Shown here piece by piece: positions 8,020-16,103 of a stretch of DNA of 23,767 nucleotides. This DNA is from Colimorpha sp964483145. GTDB taxonomy: Bacteria; Bacteroidota; Bacteroidia; Bacteroidales; P3. The stretch spans positions 1-23,767 of the forward strand of contig CAZAAK010000033.1 of NCBI GenBank assembly GCA_964483145.1, in the 5' to 3' direction. Position 1 is the first letter of the stretch. Every line of letters begins with the position of its first letter. The notes under the pieces were generated by a model that was given only the letters and a program-made list of their open reading frames with translations, was not told the origin of the DNA and made no database searches. The translations under genes and the position numbers were made by a program.

Positions 8020-9222
8020 CTACTTGTTGGTTCTACCAGGGTAAACCTTCAAAGCCTCCTCAAGGCACTTCACGGCGTGCTTGAGGTCCTCAATGCAGAG
8101 ACAATAGGTGATGCGAGCTTGGTGACGACCACTCTCCGGATTGACATAGAAACCGGTAGCCGGGGCCATCATCAGGGTCTCACCATTGTAATTGAAGTCG
8201 GTGAGCAACCACTGGCAGAATTTGTCACTGTCATCCACAGGGAGGTCGACCACCGTGTAGAAAGCGCCTTTGGGATTTGGACAGTAGCATCCGGGAATCT
8301 TGTTGATGCCTTCAACAATGACATTGCGGCGCGCCACATACTCCTTACTGACGGCATCGAAATATTCTTGCGGAGTGTCCACTGCTGCCTCAGCAAAAAT
8401 CTGGCCAAAGCTAGGAGGGGAGAGACGGGCTTGAGCCAAACGCATGGCAATGCTATAAACTTCCTCATTGCGGGTAATCAAACAACCCACACGGGCTCCG
8501 CAAGCGCTGTAGCGTTTGGAGACGGAATCGAACAGCACTACATTCTTCTCCAACCCTTCAAGTTGCATAACGCTGAAATGCTCATGACCATCGTAGCAGA
8601 ACTCACGATAAACCTCATCGGCAAAGAGGAAGAGATCGTGTTTCTTGACAATTTCGGCAACCTTCTGAAGTTCCTCTTTGGTGTAGAGGTAACCGGTGGG
8701 GTTGTTGGGGTTGCAAATCATGATAGCACGGGTATTGGGTGTAATGGCCTTCTCGAATTCTTCAATAGGAGGGAGCGCAAAACCGGTCCTAATATCACTG
8801 GGGATAGTCTTGATTGTGGCATCGCACAACTTGGCAAAAGTGTTGTAGTTGGTGTAGTAGGGCTCCGGGATAATAATCTCATCACCAGGGTTCAAGCAAA
8901 CGGTGAAGGCGAATTGAAGGGCCTCGCTTCCGCCGGTGGTGACGATAATCTGGTCAGGAGTAACCTCAATCTGGTGACGGTGATAGTATTCAACCAATTT
9001 CTTGCGGTAAGAGAGGTTACCGGCGCTGTGGCTGTATGCCAAAACGCCTATCTTTGTCTCAGCCAAAGTCTTCAATGCGCCTTTGGGTGTTTCGATATCG
9101 GGTTGGCCGATATTGAGGTGATATACATGGATGCCACGCTCTTTGGCGGCATCAGAGAATGGAACGAGTTTACGAATTGCGGACTGGGGCAGTTCTAAAC
9201 CTTTTTTGGAAATGCTGGGCAT
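8020..9222 (-). CDS. pyridoxal phosphate-dependent class I/II aminotransferase
   Basis: A fold-type I aminotransferase of the aspartate aminotransferase superfamily, moving an amino group between an amino acid and a 2-oxo acid. I start at the ATG at 9222 (400 residues, normal length) rather than 66 bp upstream, because the upstream extension falls on a terminator and has no family character. Visible motifs: the N-terminal NIGQPDIETP, TTGGSEALQFAF, the cofactor-binding NPNNPTGYLY and ADEVYREF, and SVSKRYSACGARVG with the Schiff-base lysine near residue 235, followed by the arginine that binds substrate carboxylate near the C-terminus. The substrate is most likely aspartate or an aromatic/neutral amino acid, but cannot be fixed from motifs. 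Confidence 0.92.
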   Translation of the reverse strand: MPSISKKGLELPQSAIRKLVPFSDAAKERGIHVYHLNIGQPDIETPKGALKTLAETKIGVLAYSHSAGNLSYRKKLVEYYHRHQIEVTPDQIIVTTGGSEALQFAFTVCLNPGDEIIIPEPYYTNYNTFAKLCDATIKTIPSDIRTGFALPPIEEFEKAITPNTRAIMICNPNNPTGYLYTKEELQKVAEIVKKHDLFLFADEVYREFCYDGHEHFSVMQLEGLEKNVVLFDSVSKRYSACGARVGCLITRNEEVYSIAMRLAQARLSPPSFGQIFAEAAVDTPQEYFDAVSKEYVARRNVIVEGINKIPGCYCPNPKGAFYTVVDLPVDDSDKFCQWLLTDFNYNGETLMMAPATGFYVNPESGRHQARITYCLCIEDLKHAVKCLEEALKVYPGRTNK

Positions 9223-9246
9223 ATCTTGCTTGTATGTTTGGTTAAT

Positions 9247-9292
9247 AAAAAGCACGAATGACCGCAGCGAAACAACCGCGGCAGCCATTCGT
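9247..9292 (-). terminator. terminator after the DUF1573 gene
   Basis: ACGAATG (9254-9260) pairs with CATTCGT (9286-9292) and CCGC (9262-9265) with GCGG (9278-9281); on the minus strand the hairpin is followed by GCTTTTTATT. It separates the DUF1573 gene from the aminotransferase gene, which therefore probably depends on partial read-through or its own promoter. Confidence 0.6.
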
Positions 9293-9316
9293 CACTCATA
9301 AACGGTTGTTTCCTTT

Positions 9317-9739
9317 TTATTTCTTGTCTGAGGCAATAACATTGCCTTTAATCTTTACAACAACACGGGGTTCGTTGACAGCATTGGAAGTAATGGTGAC
9401 AGTTTTGGTAAAACCGCCCACACTGTTGGTATTGTAGCGGACACCTATTTCACCTGCCTTACCGGGCATAACGGGTTTCTGAGTCCACTTGGGAGTGGTA
9501 CAACCGCAACTAGCACGGACACTGGAAAGGACAAGGGGTTCGTCACCAGTATTGGTGAAAGTGAAAGAGCAATTGCCATCACCTCCCTTTTGAATGGTGC
9601 CATAGTTGTGTTCTCTCTCAGCGAAGACAATCTTGGGGCCATGCTGGTCCTCCTTTGAGGCATCTTTTTTGGCTTCCTGAGCATTCACTGCGCCTATCGA
9701 CATCACTGCGACAAGGCAGAACAAAAACAGTTTCTTCAT
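9317..9739 (-). CDS. DUF1573 domain-containing secreted protein
   Basis: A 140-residue exported protein: a clear signal peptide (MKKLFLFCLVAVMSIGAVNAQ), a short charged linker, then one DUF1573 domain of immunoglobulin-like beta structure. Family signatures are the opening FAEREHNYGTIQKGG, FTFTNTGDEPLVLSSV and the cysteine motif SCGCTTPKW near residue 85, then the closing VTITSNAVNEPRVVVKIKG. DUF1573 proteins are abundant in Bacteroidetes and belong to the ASH/MSP-like beta-sandwich group; the function is unknown. It lies upstream (in transcription) of the aminotransferase but is separated from it by a terminator. Confidence 0.92.
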   Translation of the reverse strand: MKKLFLFCLVAVMSIGAVNAQEAKKDASKEDQHGPKIVFAEREHNYGTIQKGGDGNCSFTFTNTGDEPLVLSSVRASCGCTTPKWTQKPVMPGKAGEIGVRYNTNSVGGFTKTVTITSNAVNEPRVVVKIKGNVIASDKK

Positions 9740-9889
9740 GTTATAAAGTGTTTTTAATGTATTTCATCTGATGTACCCCATAAGGGGAAACTCACGTATC
9801 CACTCACACCTACGCCCTACTAACCTCAAAAATGTTTTTTTATTGTGCCTACCCAATATTTTTTCCCACAAGCTGTGCCTCGGCCGCAC

Positions 9890-12800
9890 TTACGCAACAC
9901 TGTCGCCCGTCAGCTCTACAATCTTTCCAATAGCATCCTGTATGCTACCAACCTCATCGCAAACCAACGACAACCGACCCTTGGCCTCACGCAAATGCAT
10001 CGTTTGCGGATGGCTCTGCGCACAACGTATCATCTTGGCAAAGTTGGTCGAACGGTAGAACGGATTCTCCTGGTTGGAAACAAAATAAAGAACCATCTTG
10101 TTCTGTTTGAGCACTATTTTCTCTATACCAAACTCCTTGGCCATCTGCCGCATGGTGATGGTTTTAATCAACTCCTGCGTCTCTGGGGGGATGGGGCCGA
10201 AACGGTCTATCAAGCGGTCGCGGTAACGGTCCAATTCTTCCTCCGTGCTCAAATCGTTGAGCTCCCTGTAGAGCAATAGGCGTTCGCTCACACTAGTCAC
10301 GTAATTATCTGGCAAAAGTACCTCCAAGTCAGTTTCAATCACGCACTCCTTTACATATTCCTTACTCTCCTCTACCTCTTGGCGGAACAACTCTTTGAAT
10401 TCGGTTTCCTTCAGTTCCTCAATGGCTTCGTTAAGGATCTTGTGATACATGTCGTAGCCGATGTCACTAACAAAACCACTTTGCTCGGCACCTAAGATGT
10501 TGCCAGCTCCACGTATATCCAAATCACGCATGGCTATATTCAATCCACTTCCAATAGTGCTAAACTCCTCAATAGCCTTCAAGCGCTTTTGAGCATCCTC
10601 AGTGAGCACACTGTAGGATGGGATGAGCATATAACAGAAGGCCTTTTTGTTGCTTCGACCTACACGCCCGCGCATTTGGTGAAGGTCGCTCAGACCGAAA
10701 TTTTGTGCATTGTTGATTATCATAGTGTTGGCATTGGGTATATCCAATCCATTTTCTATGATGGAAGTAGCCACCAGAACATCTATCTCTCCCTCCAAAA
10801 AACGCATCATAGTTTCTTCGACCTGCTTGCCATCCATTTGCCCGTGGGCAATGCCCACACGGGCATCAGGCACCAAACGGCTGACCAAACCCTGCATTTC
10901 GGGCAGATTCTCCACACGGTTGCTCACAAAGAAGGTCTGTCCTCCCCGCGACATCTCATATCGTATGGCATCGCGAATGGTTTCTTCATCAAAATTACAC
11001 AATTCGGTCTGTATCGGTTGCCGGTTTGGAGGAGCTGTGCGGATAACACTCAAATCCCTAGCACCCATTAGCGAAAACTGTAGCGTCCGCGGGATAGGCG
11101 TTGCGGTAAGTGTCAGGCAGTCCACATTCACCTTCATCTGACGAAGTTTTTCCTTGGCACTCACGCCAAATTTTTGTTCTTCGTCAATAATAAGCAATCC
11201 TAAATCCTTGAATTTAAGACTTTTATTTGTGATTGCATGCGTACCTATCAAAATATCTATCTTGCCCTCTTCCACCTTCCGGTATATCTCTTTTTTGTCC
11301 TTGGCATTGTGGAAACGGTTGAGGTAGTCAATGTTCACCGGCATACCTTTCAACCTCTCGGTGAACGTGTTGTAATGCTGGAAGGCCAAAATAGTATTCG
11401 GCACAAGCACTGCCACTTGCTTGGAGTCGCACACTGCCTTAAAGGCAGCACGGATAGCCACTTCGGTCTTGCCAAAGCCCACATCGCCACACACCAAACG
11501 GTCCATCGGAGACGGGTCTTCCATGTCGTGCTTCACCTCTTGCGTAGCCTTGAACTGGTCGGGGGTATCCTCATAGAAGAAAGAGGCCTCTAGCTGTTCC
11601 TGCAAGTAGCTGTCGGCGCTATAAGCAAAACCCTTCGAAGCCTTGCGCTTGGCATAGAGCGCTATCAAATCTTTGGCAATATCCTTGACCTGTTTCTTGG
11701 TTTTCTGCTTCAGCACCTGCCAAGTGTTGCTACCCAATCTGTTGAGCGTGGGCGTGGTTCCTTCTTTGCCCACATAACGGCTGATTTTGTGTAGCCCGTG
11801 AATGCTGATATACAAGGTATCGTTATTCTTATATATCAACCTTATCACCTCCTGCGTGTGGCCGTTGGTAGTAATCTTTTCCAATCCGCTGAACCGACCT
11901 ACCCCATAGTCGATATGCGTCACAAAGTCGCCGGGTTTCAACTCAAAAAGTTCTTTCAGAGTCAGCGCTTGGTGGGCATCGCTCAAGTCGCGGACAGTAT
12001 ATTTGTGGTAGCGTTCAAAAATCTCGTGGTCGGTAAAACAGACCAGGCGTTCCGCCTCATCCACAAAGCCATTACTCAACTGGCATTCCAATAGCTCCAC
12101 GCGCGAAAGTGGATTACTTGCCATGGCGCCCTCGCCTTTGGCTATCGCCATCACGTCCACTTTTGCCTCCGCTGTGGCAAACACCTTTTCCAAACGGCGT
12201 TGCTGCTGTTCGTTGGCGGTGGTAATCAGTATGCGGTAGCCTTTGTCGCAATACTGGTCAAGGGTGCCGATAAGCATGTCGAATTGCTTATGGAAGGAAG
12301 GCTGCGGGGCGGACTCTGTCACCAACTGCTCTGCCTTGTCGAAATAACTACCGTTGCCCTGTTCCACAATACGGCATCGTAGCAGCGATTTAAGAAATTC
12401 ATTGCCAGAGCAATACATTTTTTCGTTACGCCCTGTCTCGGCAAAGGTAGTCTCCAAAGTCTCACACACGAACATCAGCCCCTGAATCCACACTAGGTCG
12501 TTGCTACCAAAGTAATGCAACAGGGGCACATTCTCCTCAACAGTTGCCACATCCTGCGCCCGGCGTTCCATATTGGGTAACACACTTATTTGGTCGTATT
12601 GCTTGATAGAGAGCTGGTTTACAGGATCGAAGGTACGCAAAGACTCCACCTCGTCATCAAAAAACTCTACCCTATAGGGGTGATCATTGGCATAGGAAAA
12701 AACATCAATGATGCCGCCTCTAACGGCAAACTGCCCAGGCTCCACCACAAAATCAACTCGCTCAAAGTCGTAGTCCTGCAGTACCTCCATCACTCGATCC

Positions 12801-13321
12801 ATCCCCACCTTAGCGCCCTTGGACAAAAGCAACGTATTACGGGTCAGCGTCCTGCTCGACACCACTTTTTCGCTCAAAGCCTCAGGATAAGTCACCACCA
12901 ACAAACGGCGACCGCTATTCAACTGCTTCACCACTTCGCTCCGTTGCATGACATTGGCATTGTCGGTAGCAAAAAGGTCGCCACCATCGTCTTCCACTTT
13001 TCCTCCCAGCCCCATAGAACCACCCGAACGGCGCCCCTTGCGGTAGGAAGAGGGGAATAGCAATACCCGTTTCCGATCCAATTCAGCATCGGTCTCGTCC
13101 AACAAAGTTTCGAGGTCGTTCAGCAGATAGTAGGCTTCCTCCTTGTTGCCCGCAACAAAAACCTGCCCCCTGTCGGGTTGGTTCACGGCCAACGCAGCTG
13201 CCACTGCAGCCGGCATCGAGCCCACCATACCGCTCACATGTATTCTGTCTTTCCCCGACAGTATTGCCTCTTCAAGTTGTTCTACTACTTTCGATTGACG
13301 GTAAATATCAGTTAACAGCAT
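9890..13321 (-). CDS. mfd: transcription-repair coupling factor Mfd
   Basis: Mfd recognises RNA polymerase stalled at DNA damage, pushes it off with its DNA translocase and recruits UvrA. The 1143 residues show the standard order: UvrB-homology N-terminal domains, the CarD-like polymerase interaction domain (PGDFVTHIDYGVGRF, about residue 460), a RecG-like helicase with Walker A GDVGFGKTE near 610 and Walker B IIDEEQKFG near 710, ATPIPRTL, the TRG-type motif region with GRVGRSNKKAFCY, and the C-terminal TRCF domain that shields the UvrA-binding site. Nothing is truncated. It follows porX on the same strand but has its own promoter-like -7 box in the 116-bp gap. Confidence 0.97.
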   Translation of the reverse strand: MLLTDIYRQSKVVEQLEEAILSGKDRIHVSGMVGSMPAAVAAALAVNQPDRGQVFVAGNKEEAYYLLNDLETLLDETDAELDRKRVLLFPSSYRKGRRSGGSMGLGGKVEDDGGDLFATDNANVMQRSEVVKQLNSGRRLLVVTYPEALSEKVVSSRTLTRNTLLLSKGAKVGMDRVMEVLQDYDFERVDFVVEPGQFAVRGGIIDVFSYANDHPYRVEFFDDEVESLRTFDPVNQLSIKQYDQISVLPNMERRAQDVATVEENVPLLHYFGSNDLVWIQGLMFVCETLETTFAETGRNEKMYCSGNEFLKSLLRCRIVEQGNGSYFDKAEQLVTESAPQPSFHKQFDMLIGTLDQYCDKGYRILITTANEQQQRRLEKVFATAEAKVDVMAIAKGEGAMASNPLSRVELLECQLSNGFVDEAERLVCFTDHEIFERYHKYTVRDLSDAHQALTLKELFELKPGDFVTHIDYGVGRFSGLEKITTNGHTQEVIRLIYKNNDTLYISIHGLHKISRYVGKEGTTPTLNRLGSNTWQVLKQKTKKQVKDIAKDLIALYAKRKASKGFAYSADSYLQEQLEASFFYEDTPDQFKATQEVKHDMEDPSPMDRLVCGDVGFGKTEVAIRAAFKAVCDSKQVAVLVPNTILAFQHYNTFTERLKGMPVNIDYLNRFHNAKDKKEIYRKVEEGKIDILIGTHAITNKSLKFKDLGLLIIDEEQKFGVSAKEKLRQMKVNVDCLTLTATPIPRTLQFSLMGARDLSVIRTAPPNRQPIQTELCNFDEETIRDAIRYEMSRGGQTFFVSNRVENLPEMQGLVSRLVPDARVGIAHGQMDGKQVEETMMRFLEGEIDVLVATSIIENGLDIPNANTMIINNAQNFGLSDLHQMRGRVGRSNKKAFCYMLIPSYSVLTEDAQKRLKAIEEFSTIGSGLNIAMRDLDIRGAGNILGAEQSGFVSDIGYDMYHKILNEAIEELKETEFKELFRQEVEESKEYVKECVIETDLEVLLPDNYVTSVSERLLLYRELNDLSTEEELDRYRDRLIDRFGPIPPETQELIKTITMRQMAKEFGIEKIVLKQNKMVLYFVSNQENPFYRSTNFAKMIRCAQSHPQTMHLREAKGRLSLVCDEVGSIQDAIGKIVELTGDSVA

Positions 13322-13359
13322 GCTTCGTTGTCCGTTCCTTTCTTTGGCAAAAACAGGTG

Positions 13360-13367
13360 CAAAAGTA
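13360..13367 (-). promoter_or_regulatory. candidate mfd promoter (-7 box)
   Basis: Minus-strand TACTTTTG, an exact TAnnTTTG match, 38 bp before the mfd ATG. No convincing TTG is found at 19 nt upstream, so the -33 element is weak. Confidence 0.5.
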
Positions 13368-13437
13368 CAACTTTTTCCTCAAATGCGAACTTTTTTACCC
13401 TCTACTCCCCACGCCTCGGTGCTCGGGTCACCTGGTC

Positions 13438-15003
13438 TCAACCCTGCCTATTCTTCAAGATAATAAATGGTATGAGCACCTCTTCCAACGACACTCCCCC
13501 ATGCTGGAAGGTGTTGGTGTAGTACTGCACATACTGGTTGTAGTTGTTGGGGTAGGCAAAAAAATCGTTTTCACGGCAGAAGATATAAGGCGAAGTAATA
13601 TGACGGCGAGGCAGAAAAATCCTAGCGGGGTCTTTCACCTCAAACACATCCTTGGCCTTGTAGTCGAGCAACCTACCCTGCTTGTACCGTAGGTTGACAC
13701 TGACGCTGATGTCACCCTTGACGCGCACAGGGCGATCAATCCGCACCGAACCATGGTCTGTGGTGATAACCACGTTCGCATCCTTGTCACTCAAAAAGCG
13801 CAAAGCCTCCATTAGCGGCGAGTGTTCGAACCAACTGAGTGTAACGGAGCGATAGGCCTTTTCGTCAATGGCCAGCTCCCGCACAATGTTGGAATCGGTA
13901 CTGGCGTGAGAAAGCATATCCACAAAATTGTAAATAATCACATTCAGCTTGTTCTGCATCATGTTGGACATATTCTCCACCATGCGGTGGCCGAACTGGG
14001 CATTGATGACCTTGTTGTAGCTATGCTTGATATTAAAACCGTTGCGACGTAGGTTCTCGTCAAGTAGCTCGTTCTCGTATTGGTTCTTGTAACCCTCTTG
14101 GTCCTCATTAACCCAGTACTGCGGGTATTTGCGTTCAATTTCCGATGGCATCAAGCCGCCAAACATGGCATTGCGGGCAAATTGGGTGGTGGTAGGTAGT
14201 ATGGAGTAGTAGATGTCGTCCTCCACGGTGTGCAGGTACTTCTCTATGGCTGGCTGGAGGTATTTCCATTGGTCGTAGCGGAAGTTGTCTATTACTATAA
14301 GGAAAGTGGGCCGATTGTCGCGCAACAGCGGGAAGAGCTTCTCCCGCAACACCATAGTCGAGAGAATGGGCTTGTCCGCATTCGGGCTGTTGAGCCAGTT
14401 CTCGTAGTTCTTTTCGTAGTATTTGCAGAAAAGTTGGTTAGCCTCAGCCCGTTGCGAAACAAAGATGTCGTGGATATTCTTGTCGTCAGCATTGCTAAGC
14501 TCCAAATCCCAGTAAACCAACTTGCGGTAGATTTGCTTCCACCCTTCATGATCCCTGCAGCCGGAAAGTTCCATGCCTATCTCGCGAAACTGTTGCTGAT
14601 AGCCCATCGTGGAGTGCTCGCTCTGTAGGCGGCTGGCATCGGTATGCTTTTTGATGGCCATGAGTATCTGGTTGGGATTCACCGGCTTGATAAGATAGTC
14701 GCTAATTTTGCTACCGAGTGCCTGGTCCATGATATGTTCCTCTTCGCTCTTGGTAATCATCACAACGGGCACCTGCGAGTATTTCGACTTTATCCGGTTC
14801 AGCGTATCCAAGCCGCTGAGCCCTGGCATGTTTTCATCCAAAAACACAATGTCGATACCATTGGGGTTGTCGTCAAGCTCGTCCAGTGCCTCAGCACCAC
14901 TGGTCACTGCGATAACCTCGTATCCACGTTCTTTCAAGAAGAGGATATGCGGCTTGAGCAGGTCAATCTCGTCATCGGCCCATAAGATGGTGATAGCATT
15001 CAT
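13438..15003 (-). CDS. porX: PorX, type IX secretion response regulator with PglZ domain
   Basis: PorX is the response regulator of the PorX/PorY system that controls type IX secretion genes together with an ECF sigma factor (SigP). The 521 residues have a receiver domain with the acidic pair Asp10/Asp11, phosphoacceptor Asp56 in FLDENMPG, Thr84 and Lys106, a helical linker (about 120-205), and an alkaline-phosphatase-superfamily PglZ domain. The latter shows IDNFRYDQW with Asp239, the TTTQFARN segment with the catalytic threonine near 271-273, and TDHGSVRI for metal binding. PglZ of PorX is known to hydrolyse oligonucleotides. There is no DNA-binding domain. The gene implies that the organism has a type IX secretion system. 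Confidence 0.95.
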   Translation of the reverse strand: MNAITILWADDEIDLLKPHILFLKERGYEVIAVTSGAEALDELDDNPNGIDIVFLDENMPGLSGLDTLNRIKSKYSQVPVVMITKSEEEHIMDQALGSKISDYLIKPVNPNQILMAIKKHTDASRLQSEHSTMGYQQQFREIGMELSGCRDHEGWKQIYRKLVYWDLELSNADDKNIHDIFVSQRAEANQLFCKYYEKNYENWLNSPNADKPILSTMVLREKLFPLLRDNRPTFLIVIDNFRYDQWKYLQPAIEKYLHTVEDDIYYSILPTTTQFARNAMFGGLMPSEIERKYPQYWVNEDQEGYKNQYENELLDENLRRNGFNIKHSYNKVINAQFGHRMVENMSNMMQNKLNVIIYNFVDMLSHASTDSNIVRELAIDEKAYRSVTLSWFEHSPLMEALRFLSDKDANVVITTDHGSVRIDRPVRVKGDISVSVNLRYKQGRLLDYKAKDVFEVKDPARIFLPRRHITSPYIFCRENDFFAYPNNYNQYVQYYTNTFQHGGVSLEEVLIPFIILKNRQG

Positions 15004-15326
15004 AGGTTACAAACTGTTTTTTCTACTTCTCTCCATAACGCGGCATCTTTGCAATTTATTGTACTGCTCCCCGTCATCCTTAGCTCTCCTCCCTCACGTC
15101 AGAAACTCAAGCCGATTCAACTTTATCCTCAATTTTAACATTCCTTGGTAAGCATCGCCCTATATTATTCACCCATAAAGAAACTTGATGAGTGTTAAAA
15201 CATTTTTCTATCCAACTGATATTGACATGTCGTTGTGTTAAAGATTGATTTTTTCAAGCCTATAATTTTGCCATATCAAAAAATGTCCGTATCTTTGCAA
15301 ACGAATTCGACAGAAGAATTAAGGAT
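15004..15326. other. divergent intergenic region between porX and the tRNA
   Basis: A/T-rich spacer with no ORF of interest. It holds the tRNA promoter at its right end. I searched the minus strand for a TAnnTTTG box upstream of porX and found no exact match, so the porX promoter is unassigned. Confidence 0.5.
15267..15297 (+). promoter_or_regulatory. promoter of the initiator tRNA gene
   Basis: TTTG at 15267-15270, a 19-base spacer, then TATCTTTG at 15290-15297: an essentially perfect Bacteroidetes housekeeping promoter, 29 bp before the mature tRNA start. Confidence 0.8.
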
Positions 15327-15398
<72 letters not shown>

Positions 15399-15417
15399 CA
15401 AAGGTTAGAAATAAATG

Positions 15418-15448
15418 AAAGCAAAGCCTAATGGCTTTGCTTTTTTTT
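15418..15448 (+). terminator. intrinsic terminator of the tRNA gene
   Basis: GCAAAGCC (15421-15428), loop TAAT, GGCTTTGC (15433-15440), then eight T residues; flanking AAA/TTT extends the stem. Twenty bases after the tRNA. Confidence 0.9.
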
Positions 15449-15632
15449 GTATTTGTTTTTGTCTTATCACAACAATTTGCGCCCCACCTCCGCTCAAAAA
15501 CACAACGGCCACAATCCAATCACTAGCCTCGGCGAAACCTTCGGCTCTTGCAAACAAGCAAAAGCCGATTACTCTCAACAAATGACGCTCTCTGCCTTCA
15601 ATTTAACTCTGCCCAAGCGGGGGTATCACCAC

Positions 15633-16091
15633 CTACAACGTTATCGCTGCAAAAGTTGCATTATTCCACTCCAACTTTGCTGCAACATTTATATCTGGCT
15701 GTAGGAAGTCTTCTTTATCGGGATATCTTGCTAAGATTTCCTCATCTGTTAGTGTCAACCTGGCGCGAATCTTTTTGAAGAATTTCACCTCGGAATACTC
15801 TATGCTACCATTTGCCTCAATGGTCCTAAATGCCAAGTCAACCAAGCACATCTGCTCATCCTTGGACAGCTCGCCCACCGCCACTTCATTCAAATACTGG
15901 TCCAGGAAAGCAGCCCCTTTTTGATTGATAGCATCCACATACTGTTTCAATGAGGCTTCAATATCCAAACCAACAAACAAATCCGTGTCGGCAACAAGTC
16001 CTCGCAGCAATTCAATTTCTTCTTCTGCAATGTCACCATCGCACGCCATACATGCGAATGTAGTTTTCAGCATCAGCTCTTTTCTATTCAT
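15633..16091 (-). CDS. TerB-like protein
   Basis: A 152-residue, all-helical, acidic protein resembling the TerB/TerB-like family. Two acidic helix-loop motifs typical of the family are visible: MACDGDIAEEEIELL near residue 15 and EANGSIEYSEVKFF near residue 92, which in TerB form a metal-binding (calcium-like) site. TerB domains link membrane-associated stress and phage-defence complexes in the Ter system. Here it is the last gene of the Hsp70 operon, 12 bp after the kinase-AAA gene, so it probably works as an adaptor or metal-responsive partner of that machine rather than in tellurite resistance; no other ter gene is present. Confidence 0.75.
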   Translation of the reverse strand: MNRKELMLKTTFACMACDGDIAEEEIELLRGLVADTDLFVGLDIEASLKQYVDAINQKGAAFLDQYLNEVAVGELSKDEQMCLVDLAFRTIEANGSIEYSEVKFFKKIRARLTLTDEEILARYPDKEDFLQPDINVAAKLEWNNATFAAITL

Positions 16092-16103
16092 ATTCTTCCT
16101 GTT

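Noticed and set aside
7750..9198. 482-codon plus-strand open frame opposite the aminotransferase gene
   Set aside because: It is the antisense of a clear PLP aminotransferase and has no family motifs or proper start context; a codon-bias shadow.
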